Assembly (NCBI GenBank): GCA_963838495.1
Contig: CAWIRC010000001.1
Span: 2,294,001-2,358,000 of the forward strand
Source: JBEKIK01 sp963838495
Lineage (GTDB): Bacteria; Planctomycetota; Planctomycetia; Pirellulales; Thermoguttaceae
Length of the DNA: 64,000 nt
Direction: 5' to 3'
The notes beneath the pieces were generated by a model that was given only the letters and a program-made list of their open reading frames with translations, searched no databases and had not been told where the DNA came from. A program made the position numbers and the translations under genes. Positions 34,477 through 41,630 of the stretch are shown here, piece after piece. How positions within the stretch are numbered: position 1 is the stretch's first letter; each line of letters begins with the position of its first letter.

Positions 34477-34743
34477 TTACAAATCGCGGTATACATCGCG
34501 CCGATGCCGCACATAATGCACAAAGATCAACCGGGATTGTATGTCCACCGAATAGATAATGCGATAGTCGCCGACTCGAAGGCGATAAAGATTCTCCGCT
34601 CCGGAGAGTTTTGAAATTCCTCGTGGAAATGGATCATTCGCCAGAGTGTCTATGCGCTCAATTATTCGCTGCAACACGGAATTTGGCAGTTTTTTGAAAT
34701 CCTTTTCCACAGAATTTTTGAAGCGGATGCTATAAGAGGCCAC
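34477..34743 (-). CDS. RelE/ParE-superfamily toxin
   Basis: 88 residues with the RelE-type pattern: IRFKNSVEKDFKKLP, IERIDTLANDPFPRG, KLSGAENLYRLRVGDYRIIY and HYVRHRRDVY. RelE members cleave mRNA on the ribosome. It overlaps the antitoxin gene by 14 bases, antitoxin first. Confidence 0.9.
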   Translation of the reverse strand: MASYSIRFKNSVEKDFKKLPNSVLQRIIERIDTLANDPFPRGISKLSGAENLYRLRVGDYRIIYSVDIQSRLIFVHYVRHRRDVYRDL

Positions 34744-34915
34744 TTTTTTTCATCCGCTTTTTCATCTCAGCCAATGTAATCGTACGTTCCTGCCGGCGTT
34801 CGGCAACCACCGCTAAATCGTGTATATCCTCCAAGAGTTGATCATAGACTTTTGCAGGGATGATCACTGCAGTGCGCCGGCCGTGGTCGTCAACTACATA
34901 TTGTTCTTTGTTCAT
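34730..34915 (-). CDS. Antitoxin of the RelBE-like pair
   Basis: 61 residues: EQYVVDDHGRRTAVIIPAKVYDQLLEDIHDL followed by a charged C-terminus. The start resembles the beta-strand DNA-binding part of Phd/YefM or RelB-type antitoxins and the tail would wrap the toxin. The pair is probably one transcript and self-regulated. Confidence 0.8.
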   Translation of the reverse strand: MNKEQYVVDDHGRRTAVIIPAKVYDQLLEDIHDLAVVAERRQERTITLAEMKKRMKKSGLL

Positions 34916-35059
34916 AAAAAGTTCTTAACTGGCGAGAAAATGAGCAGGGGCCATATGACCAACATATTTATTATACTCTGCATATTAATTATTGTGAAGG
35001 AATACACCAAGACATTGCAAGGGTGCTTTTTTCACCCGGTTTTCCCAATTCTCCGGCAG

Positions 35060-35842
35060 TTAGCGCGGGTTTCTGGCCTCGCGCATTTGCGAGCCGCCGC
35101 GGGCGAGTTCCAGCGCGGCGGTGAGCATGGCATCGGACTGGACGGCGGAGGGAATCAACTGGCCGTCGATGGGCTTTGCGGCTTGCCGGACGGGGTAATC
35201 GGGCTCGACGCCGACCTGGCTGTAGGGGCGGCCGGAGGGGGAATAAAACTTGGCCGTAGTCAAGCGGATGCCTGCGGTGGTGCCTTCCAGGGGAAAGATG
35301 CCTTGCACCGAACCTTTGCCGTAGGTCCGCACGCCGACGATGGCGCCGCGATGCAGATCGTGAATTGCGCCGGCGAAGATTTCGGCCGCGCTGGCGCTGT
35401 CGCCGTTGACGATGATCACCAGTGGTATTTGCCAGGTTCCTTCGGCATGTGCGGTGAAGGTGTTGTCTTCCTGGGGGCTGCGGCCGTGCGTGGAGACGAT
35501 CACGCCGCGGTCGACGAAGCGATTGACGGCCTCGACGGCGGCCACAAGCAGCCCGCCCGGATTGCCGCGAAGGTCGATGATCAGGCTTCGCAATCCCTCG
35601 CGTTGAAGTTTCCACAAGGCAGCGTCGAGGTCGCGGGCGGTGGTTTTTTGGAAGCAATTCAGCTTGAAATAGCCGACGCCGTTTTCGCGGTCGATGAGGC
35701 CCACCTGGTCGACGCTGGGGACATCGACCCTGCGGCGGCGGACGTTCATATGACGCTCCTGGCCATCATCGCCCATCACTGTCAGAGCGGCGTAACTTCC
35801 ATCGGCGCCTTGCAGGAGGTTGGCGGCCTGGTCGGTGGACAT
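35060..35842 (-). CDS. CtpA-type S41 protease, C-terminal fragment
   Basis: 260 residues, with the S41 core: SLIIDLRGNPGGLLVAAVEAV, NGDSASAAEIFAGAIHDLHRG (nucleophile region) and VGVRTYGKGSVQGIFPL (catalytic lysine). The upstream part, including the end of the PDZ domain, is in another frame. Joining at the CGCCCGCGC step (35881-35889) by restoring one CG gives GLRAGDRIIAVDGQNT. It is the second S41 protease in the window, with a different architecture from Prc. Confidence 0.8.
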   Translation of the reverse strand: MSTDQAANLLQGADGSYAALTVMGDDGQERHMNVRRRRVDVPSVDQVGLIDRENGVGYFKLNCFQKTTARDLDAALWKLQREGLRSLIIDLRGNPGGLLVAAVEAVNRFVDRGVIVSTHGRSPQEDNTFTAHAEGTWQIPLVIIVNGDSASAAEIFAGAIHDLHRGAIVGVRTYGKGSVQGIFPLEGTTAGIRLTTAKFYSPSGRPYSQVGVEPDYPVRQAAKPIDGQLIPSAVQSDAMLTAALELARGGSQMREARNPR

Positions 35843-36710
35843 GGAGGAGGTATTTTGGCCGTCGACGGCGATGATGCGGTCGCCCGCGCAGGCCGGCTTG
35901 CTCGGCGGGGCTGCCTGTAATGACCCTGATGATGGTCAGGGCCTTGGCCTGGACCTTAAGTTCGATCCCCAGGCCGACGAAGTTGCCCTCGATTTGGGAA
36001 TAGACTTCATTTAATTGATCGGGCGTGAGGAAGGAGGAATATTGGTCCAGGGAATTGGTAGCCCCGCAAAGATATTCCAAAGCGGCGACGGTGGGGGAAA
36101 TGCCCAGGTGTTTTTGGGCCAGCGCGGACGCCGTGGAGACCGCCTGAACGGCATCTTCGCGAGTGCGGATGGGCCGGGCGGCAAGCACCGGCCGCAGGTC
36201 GACGCAAAAACCGCGGCCGGCCTGGCGGTACATCTCGGGCACGTAGCGTTCCAAAAAGACCGGCTCGCCTAGGGCGATATCCAAATTATTCGTGCCCCGC
36301 TCGACCATCTCTTTCCAGTCGGGCGTGTCGACGTAATGGGAATCGATCTTCAGCAATATCTGTGCGTAAAGGTCCAGCGCCCGGTCCAGTGGCAGCCGTG
36401 TGAGCGTTTCGCAGAAGCTGCGGTCGAGCGAGCGGCGTTGGATATCGTAATGCAGGCGTGCGATATCGAAGTGTCGCTGCAGTGCGCCTTCGGAGGGGAA
36501 TTGGCGGAGGGCTTCTTCATAGTGGGTAAGGGCGTCGCCCCAGCGGCGTTCCAACTCCAACTGCTGCCCGCGACGCAAAAGGTCGTCAACCTCTTGAGTA
36601 TGGCTGGAAATGGTGATGGTGGTGGGGAGCTGGGCCAGGGCCGCTGCAGAGAGCAAGAGGAAGCAGGCCGCGAAAGTCGCGCGCAGAAGGCCGGTGCTGA
36701 TCCGTCGCAT
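35766..36710 (-). CDS. CtpA-type S41 protease, N-terminal fragment
   Basis: From the ATG at 36710 (MRRISTGLLRATFAACFLLL; upstream ATGs at 36737 and 36812 are alternatives, none with a clear ribosome-binding site). A signal peptide ending AALAQ is followed by a TPR-like pair of helices (VDDLLRRGQQLELERRWGDALTHYEEAL), a helical region, then the PDZ start GNFVGLGIELKVQAKALTIIRVITGSPAEQAGLR. The frame is wrong after about 35890. A TPR in front of CtpA is unusual but known in planctomycete proteases. Confidence 0.75.
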   Translation of the reverse strand: MRRISTGLLRATFAACFLLLSAAALAQLPTTITISSHTQEVDDLLRRGQQLELERRWGDALTHYEEALRQFPSEGALQRHFDIARLHYDIQRRSLDRSFCETLTRLPLDRALDLYAQILLKIDSHYVDTPDWKEMVERGTNNLDIALGEPVFLERYVPEMYRQAGRGFCVDLRPVLAARPIRTREDAVQAVSTASALAQKHLGISPTVAALEYLCGATNSLDQYSSFLTPDQLNEVYSQIEGNFVGLGIELKVQAKALTIIRVITGSPAEQAGLRGRPHHRRRRPKYLLHVHRPGRQPPARRRWKLRRSDSDGR

Positions 36711-36812
36711 GGTGTTGTCCGTCGAAGAAGAAAACATAGCCGGCGCCGATCCGTGGGCGGCATGGCATAGGGGGTGTGTTTTGTCTATAAAGCGACCGGC
36801 AAGGGCACACAA

Positions 36813-37154
36813 AGCCGATCAGCTTAAGCATAGTTCATTTTTTCAGGCAAGTCAAAAAAAAGGCGCAAGATTTTAGGGCGTGATTTTACCCAGCCCGCAC
36901 AGCCCGACCTCCCCGGTGCGCAATACTCCGGCAACGCCGGGAAAAAGCGTTAAAAACAGTTGCGCCATTTACATCAGTGATGTATGCGAAAACCAAAAGA
37001 AGCGGTAGTAAGGCCGGGTCGTCAAGATCGGCGCGTTCGGCAGAAACGACAAGGGCTGAATTTGAAAAAAAGCATAAAGACGCGAATAAAGCCGCTTGGG
37101 CGGTAGTCCCTCGTTCCCAGGCCGAGCCTGGGAACGAGAGATTTGTGTAGATTT
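36813..37154. other. Intergenic region with CTCGTTCCCAGGC palindrome
   Basis: No gene. It contains CTCGTTCCCAGGC-CGA-GCCTGGGAACGAG (about 37110-37138), a perfect 13-base-arm palindrome just downstream of rpsA. The arms are a sequence that recurs in many unrelated bacterial genomes. It may terminate rpsA transcription. Confidence 0.7.
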
Positions 37155-38966
37155 TTATTCGCCGGGCGTTGCTTCGGGCGGTTTTTCTTCGCCGGCGGGG
37201 AAGTTTATGAGCGGGCCGCTGGCGGAGCCTACGCCGCCTTTGAGTTCCACGGGTTCGGCGGCCGCCGCGCCGCCTTCGCCGGGTTTTCCTTCGGCGGCAT
37301 GGGCTTCCTCGGCCCATTCCACGCGCTTCCGCGAGAGACCGATTTTGCGCTCGTCGGGATCGACACGGAGGACTTTCACCTCGATCACTTCGCCCACCTT
37401 GACCACGTCTTCGGGATTATCGACCTTGTGGTCGGCCAGTTCGGAAATGTGCAGAAGTCCCTCCAGGCCGTCCTCCAGGCCCACGAACACGCCGAAATTG
37501 GTGATCTTGGTGACCGGGCCCTTGACCAATTGGCCGGGCTGATACTTGCCGGGGATGTCGGAAAGCCAGGGATCGTCGGTCAACTGTTTCATGCCCAACG
37601 CGATGCGGCGGCGGTCCTGATCGACGGATAGCACGCGGCACTCGACCTCCTGGTTTTTTTCCAGCAGTTCGTTGGGATGGCTGATTTTGCGGGTCCAGGA
37701 CATGTCGCTTACGTGCAGCAGGCCGTCGATGCCCTCCTCGATCTCGATGAAAGCGCCGTAATTGGTGAGGTTGCGGACTGTGCCCTTGACGATGGCGCCG
37801 GGCGGGTAGCGCTCGGCCACTCGATCCCAGGGATTTTCCTGGGTCTGCTTCATGCCCAGGGATATTTCCTGCTTGTCCTTGTCGATTTTCAGCACGATGA
37901 CTTCGATTTCCTCCTCGGGCTGAACAATTTCGTTGGGATGGCTGATGCGGCGGGTCCAGGACATTTCGCTGATGTGCACCAGGCCCTCGATTCCTTCCTC
38001 CAACTTGACGAACGCGCCGTAGCTCATCACGTTCACGACCGTGCCCTTGATCTTGGCGCCGACGGGGAATTTTTGCTCGACGCTTTCCCAGGGGCTGGGC
38101 GTGCGCTGCTTGAGGCCCAGGGCGATCTTTTCCTTCTCATGGTCGATATGCAGGATCTGCACTTCGATTTCCTGGTCGATGGAGAGCATTTCGGAGGGGT
38201 GATTGATGCGGCCCCAGCTCATGTCGGTGATGTGCAAAAGCCCGTCGATGCCGCCGAGGTCGACGAACGCGCCGAACTCGGCGATGTTCTTGACGATTCC
38301 CTTGCGGCGCTGCCCGACTTCCAGCTCGGCCAGAAGCTGCGATTTTTTCTCGGAGCGCTCGGACTCGATAAGCGCGCGGCGGCTGACGACGATGTTCCGC
38401 CGGGCCTCGTCGATCTTCAGTACGATGCACTGGATGGTGCGCCCGATGTAATCGCCGATGTCGGTGGGCCGGCGGATGTCAACCTGGCTGGCGGGGAGAA
38501 ACACGTTCACGCCGATATCGACCAAGAGCCCGCCCTTGATCTTGCGGGTGACGATGCCGGTGACCACGTCGCCCTCGCGCACGGTTTCGATGACCTTCAT
38601 CCAGGCCTCGATTTTTTCGGCCTTGCGCTTGCTAAGCGTGATCATGCCGCGGGTGTCGTCAACCAGCCCGTGGATGTCCTCCACATCCTCGATGAGGACT
38701 TTGACGGTTGTTCCTGGTTCGGGCAGTTTTTCGCCTTCCTCCCATTCGGAGCGGAAGATGATGCCCTCGCTTTTATATCCCACATCGACGAGCACGACGT
38801 CGCCTTCCACGCGCAAGACCTTGCCCTGCACGATTTGATTGAGGTCCATCTCCCGGGTAGTCCAGTCGAGGTCCTCGGGGCGATTGCCCTCCATGGCTTC
38901 GTCCAGCTCGCTCTGCCAATCTTCTTCAGTAAGATCCAATGATCTGATTAAATTTCGGTCAACCAT
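37155..38966 (-). CDS. rpsA: 30S ribosomal protein S1
   Basis: 603 residues with six S1 (OB-fold) domains. An acidic N-terminus is followed by the first domain (QGKVLRVEGDVVLVDVGYKSEG, about 50), then GDVVTGIVTRKIKGGLLVDIG, GQRRKGIVKNIAEFGAFVDLGG, GAKIKGTVVNVMSYGAFVKLEEG, GAIVKGTVRNLTNYGAFIEIEEG and GQLVKGPVTKITNFGVFVGLEDG. The last domain is followed by a glycine/alanine-rich C-terminal tail. S1 binds mRNA on the 30S subunit and helps initiation. The gene cluster rpsA-plsC-cmk on one strand is a well-known arrangement. Confidence 0.95.
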   Translation of the reverse strand: MVDRNLIRSLDLTEEDWQSELDEAMEGNRPEDLDWTTREMDLNQIVQGKVLRVEGDVVLVDVGYKSEGIIFRSEWEEGEKLPEPGTTVKVLIEDVEDIHGLVDDTRGMITLSKRKAEKIEAWMKVIETVREGDVVTGIVTRKIKGGLLVDIGVNVFLPASQVDIRRPTDIGDYIGRTIQCIVLKIDEARRNIVVSRRALIESERSEKKSQLLAELEVGQRRKGIVKNIAEFGAFVDLGGIDGLLHITDMSWGRINHPSEMLSIDQEIEVQILHIDHEKEKIALGLKQRTPSPWESVEQKFPVGAKIKGTVVNVMSYGAFVKLEEGIEGLVHISEMSWTRRISHPNEIVQPEEEIEVIVLKIDKDKQEISLGMKQTQENPWDRVAERYPPGAIVKGTVRNLTNYGAFIEIEEGIDGLLHVSDMSWTRKISHPNELLEKNQEVECRVLSVDQDRRRIALGMKQLTDDPWLSDIPGKYQPGQLVKGPVTKITNFGVFVGLEDGLEGLLHISELADHKVDNPEDVVKVGEVIEVKVLRVDPDERKIGLSRKRVEWAEEAHAAEGKPGEGGAAAAEPVELKGGVGSASGPLINFPAGEEKPPEATPGE

Positions 38967-39305
38967 ACACTCAAGAGGTTAGGGTTTTGGTAGGGTGCGT
39001 GAGACGCACCTGAAAAATCAGGCATATTAGCCCTCACCTTAACCCTCTCCCAAAGGGCGAGGGTATTATTAGGATAGGCATTTAATGCAAGCAACAATCC
39101 TGGTGCATTTCATGCACCCTACGAACCAGTGCCTTCCGCCAGTCCGGCCCTTTACGCAAAGGGCCCAATACGGCGACTTGCGGATAATCCTGCAAATATA
39201 TCAGGGTGGATGAGGAAAGACAATGGCGAGAAAAAGATATCATCACTGAATTGATATACCCGATAAGTAGGGGTTGAAGGGTATTCTACGTTAGATTGGA
39301 GAAGA
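38967..39305. other. Intergenic repeat region between rpsA and plsC
   Basis: It contains AGGGTGCGTGAGACGCACC at about 38993, a CCCTCACCTTAACCCTCTCCC-AAA-GGGCGAGGG copy at 39031-39064, and CATTTCATGCACCCTAC at about 39105. No gene is seen. Confidence 0.65.
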
Positions 39306-39497
39306 TTATCTCAAATATTGTGCGGCTTCGGACTGGGCTTGGCGGACGCGGTTTTCGACCAGGGTGACCAGTTCTTCATCGTTTAAGCCTTCATATTCGC
39401 CGGGGAGGATGGGGCGGCCGTAATGGACACGGATTTTGCCGGGGCGGGGCAGTGTCCGGGTCTTGGGCCAGCATTGAAACGCCCCTGCGATGGCCAC
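39306..39497 (-). CDS. plsC: 1-acyl-glycerol-3-phosphate acyltransferase, C-terminal fragment
   Basis: 63 residues: AIAGAFQCWPKTRTLPRPGKIRVHYGRPI and the final helix typical of PlsC enzymes. It is out of frame with the main body. Restoring one CG at TCGA (39518-39521; TCGCGA) gives SLASRSHSAILPVAIAGAF and one continuous protein. Confidence 0.75.
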   Translation of the reverse strand: MAIAGAFQCWPKTRTLPRPGKIRVHYGRPILPGEYEGLNDEELVTLVENRVRQAQSEAAQYLR

Positions 39498-39942
39498 GGG
39501 CAGGATCGCCGAATGGGATCGACGCCAGGCTGGTGATGCCCGGCTTGAATGGTTTTATCTCGCCGTCGGGGGTGCGGGTTCCCTCGGCAAAGATCAGCAC
39601 CATTTCGCCGTTCTTCAGGCGCTTGAGCGATTCCTTGATGCCGGCCAATCCTAATCCCTCGCGATCGATGGCAATGGCGTTGATCGAGTGGATCAGCCAG
39701 GCAAAGGGCTTGAATGCGAAAAGCGTTTCGCGGGCGATATAGTTCATGTGCCGGTGGCAGGCCATGCCGACCAGGGGCGGATCAAGGTGGCTCTGGTGAT
39801 TCGAAACCACGAGCACGCCGCCTTGGCGGGGAATATTTTTCTGGCCCGAGTGGCGAACACCGAAGGCCAAGATCGCTGTTAGCTGCACTAATATCCGCAG
39901 AAAGCTATACCACAAGCGGCTGGGCAATGAATGCTGGGACAT
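39391..39942 (-). CDS. plsC: 1-acyl-glycerol-3-phosphate acyltransferase, N-terminal fragment
   Basis: It starts MSQHSLPSRLWYSFLRIL, with a membrane-associated helix, then the acyltransferase motif I NHQSHLDPPL (HX4D) at about 50 and motif III FAEGTRTPDGEIKPFKPGI at about 120. It acylates lysophosphatidate in phospholipid synthesis. After about 39518 the frame is wrong. With the next fragment the protein would be about 210 residues, normal for the family. It lies between rpsA and cmk. Confidence 0.85.
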   Translation of the reverse strand: MSQHSLPSRLWYSFLRILVQLTAILAFGVRHSGQKNIPRQGGVLVVSNHQSHLDPPLVGMACHRHMNYIARETLFAFKPFAWLIHSINAIAIDREGLGLAGIKESLKRLKNGEMVLIFAEGTRTPDGEIKPFKPGITSLASIPFGDPARGHRRGVSMLAQDPDTAPPRQNPCPLRPPHPPRRI

Positions 39943-40200
39943 TTAAGGGTTCAAGGTTCAGGGTTTTATGGTGGACGTTGGTAAAAAAAGATTGTCAATG
40001 CCGAAGCACGAATGACGAAGGACGAAAGAATGCCTAATGACGAATGACTAATGACGAAAGAATGCCTAATGACGAATGCCGAATGCAGAAAGAATGACGA
40101 ATGACCAATGACGAAGCCGGAATATTGGATAGGATGTTTTGTCATTAGGAATTGGTCCTTCGGACTTCTTTCGTCATTCGGATTTCGGCATTCGGCATTT
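39943..40200. repeat. AATGACGAA word repeats between plsC and cmk
   Basis: Runs of AATGACGAA / AATGCCGAA words (40004-40125) are followed by their reverse complement (TTCGTCATTCGGATTTCGGC, from about 40162), giving a large imperfect inverted repeat. GGTTCAAGGTTCAGGG words start the region at 39948. Confidence 0.75.
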
Positions 40201-40880
40201 TCAGCCATCATGCGATTTTTCGGCACTCGCTTGTGCATTCCGTTGTCGGGCGATTTTTTCCAGTTTATCGACCACCTGGTCAAGGGAAAGGCCGTCGGTG
40301 GAAACTTGTATGGCGTCGGGGGCTGGCGCAGTGCGCCTAGATCCCGTGCGGAGTCTTCATTGTCGCGGCGTGCTTGGGCGGCCAGGACCTGCTCGATCAC
40401 GACGGGCTCGCCCTTGGCCTGGAGGTCGCGGAGCCTGCGCCGGGCGCGTTCCTCCGGGCTGGCGGTAAGGAAGATTTTACACTCGGCGTTGGGAAAGGCC
40501 AGGGTGCCTTGGTCACGGCCCTCGGTGACGATGTTTTTTCCCGCCGCCGCCGCCCGCTGCAAATCGATCAGGCGTAGGCGGACCTCTTGGTTGTCGGCGG
40601 CATAGCGGGTCACCGCGGTTACGGCCGAGGTGCGGATTTCATCGCTTACGTCTTCGCCGTCGAGATAGATCCGGTCGTCTTCCAGGCTGAGGTCTATGCG
40701 CCGGGCAAGATCGGCCAGGTCGCCGGGCTGGTCCCAATCCAGCCCTTTTCGTTTTCCGGCCAGGGCCACGGCGCGGTACATGGCGCCGGTGTCGAGGAAG
40801 GCGAACCCCAGCCTGCGGGCCAGAGCCCGGGCGACCGAACTTTTTCCCGCTCCGGCGGGCCCGTCGATGGTTATGATCAT
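40201..40880 (-). CDS. cmk: Cytidylate kinase (frameshifted)
   Basis: It starts MIITIDGPAGAGKSSVARAL (40880), the P-loop of CMP kinase, followed by DTGAMYRAVAL, GRDQGTLAFPNAECKIFL, TASPEERARRRL and RRDNEDSARDLGALRQP. At the CCCCC run (40318-40322 on the minus strand) the frame is lost. One extra C gives PPDAIQVSTDGLSLDQVVDKLEKIA and the stop at 40201, a normal CMP kinase ending of about 226 residues. Uncorrected, the frame runs on through the neighbouring repeats to 39966. The enzyme phosphorylates CMP/dCMP and is normally essential, which favours a sequencing error. Confidence 0.85.
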
Positions 40881-40893
40881 GACAATAGTGATA

Positions 40894-41577
40894 TCACTTA
40901 GTTTGCACTTTGGCAATGACGTTTTTAATGAACGCGTTCACCTCGTCGGCGTGGGTGAGGTTTATGAGATGGCCGCCGCGGGGGATGATTTCGTCGGGCT
41001 CGACGCATTTCAAGGGGATGATCCGGTCGTGCGCGCCGTGAATTTGAAACACGGGCGTTTCCACGAGCGGAGCGGGATTCCAACGCAGTATCGCCGAGAT
41101 GGCCCAATGCATGTGGCGGGCGTCGGACTCGGTGAACATCCGGGCGCAAAGCCGCCTGTGCTCGGGCATGATCGAGCCGAACATTTGCAACGCAGGCAAG
41201 GAGAGGAACTTGGCGACTTTAATCGCGCCCGCGGGCACGACCGGCCAAAGATGACCGCTTGCCCGAAAAAATCCGCGAATACCACGGCGCGTGCGGCAAC
41301 TGGCGATAAGGATCACGGCTCGCGGTTTTACATGGCGGGCGATTTCATAGGCCAGCATCCCGCCCAGGGAAACGCCGCCCAAAATAAACGGCTCCGCTTG
41401 CTTGTTAATGATCATCTCGGCCATGCGGGCGGCGTAATCGGCGAGGCCCTCACTGTTTCGCACTAGAATCCAAGGCGGGACCCAGAGGTCGGGAAAGGCC
41501 GAATGCTGCCGCTCGAACAGCCGCTCGTCGGTGGCCAGGCCGGGAATGAAAATCAATTTTAGCGGTTGGTCTGACAT
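40894..41577 (-). CDS. Alpha/beta-hydrolase fold protein
   Basis: From the ATG at 41577 (MSDQPLKLIFIPGLATDERLF), 227 residues; the frame opens at 41628. The nucleophile elbow is GVSLGGMLA (around residue 75), and a late His is in GGHLINLTHADEVNAFI (near the end), with HDRIIPL before it providing a possible acid. The family is broad (esterases and related). It lies 13 bases from the start of cmk and may share its transcript. Confidence 0.85.
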   Translation of the reverse strand: MSDQPLKLIFIPGLATDERLFERQHSAFPDLWVPPWILVRNSEGLADYAARMAEMIINKQAEPFILGGVSLGGMLAYEIARHVKPRAVILIASCRTRRGIRGFFRASGHLWPVVPAGAIKVAKFLSLPALQMFGSIMPEHRRLCARMFTESDARHMHWAISAILRWNPAPLVETPVFQIHGAHDRIIPLKCVEPDEIIPRGGHLINLTHADEVNAFIKNVIAKVQTK

Positions 41578-41630
41578 GTCGCAATCACGGTGAATTAATA
41601 CATCGCGAAACCGCAAGCGGTTGGTCACAG

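Noticed and set aside
36886..37317. 143-residue minus-strand open frame downstream of rpsA
   Set aside because: It begins in another frame of rpsA and runs through the palindrome CTCGTTCCCAGGC; no independent start or domain.
37677..38942. 421-residue plus-strand open frame across rpsA
   Set aside because: It is antisense to the clear S1 protein and its long opening results from GC-rich codon bias; the predicted residues (HFADV, LLFLMVDMQDL) are low-quality and resemble no family.
39966..40320. Long C-terminal extension of cytidylate kinase (316 residues)
   Set aside because: The extension is a translation of the intergenic word repeats caused by a frameshift at 40318-40322; the normal CMP kinase ending is found in the next frame.
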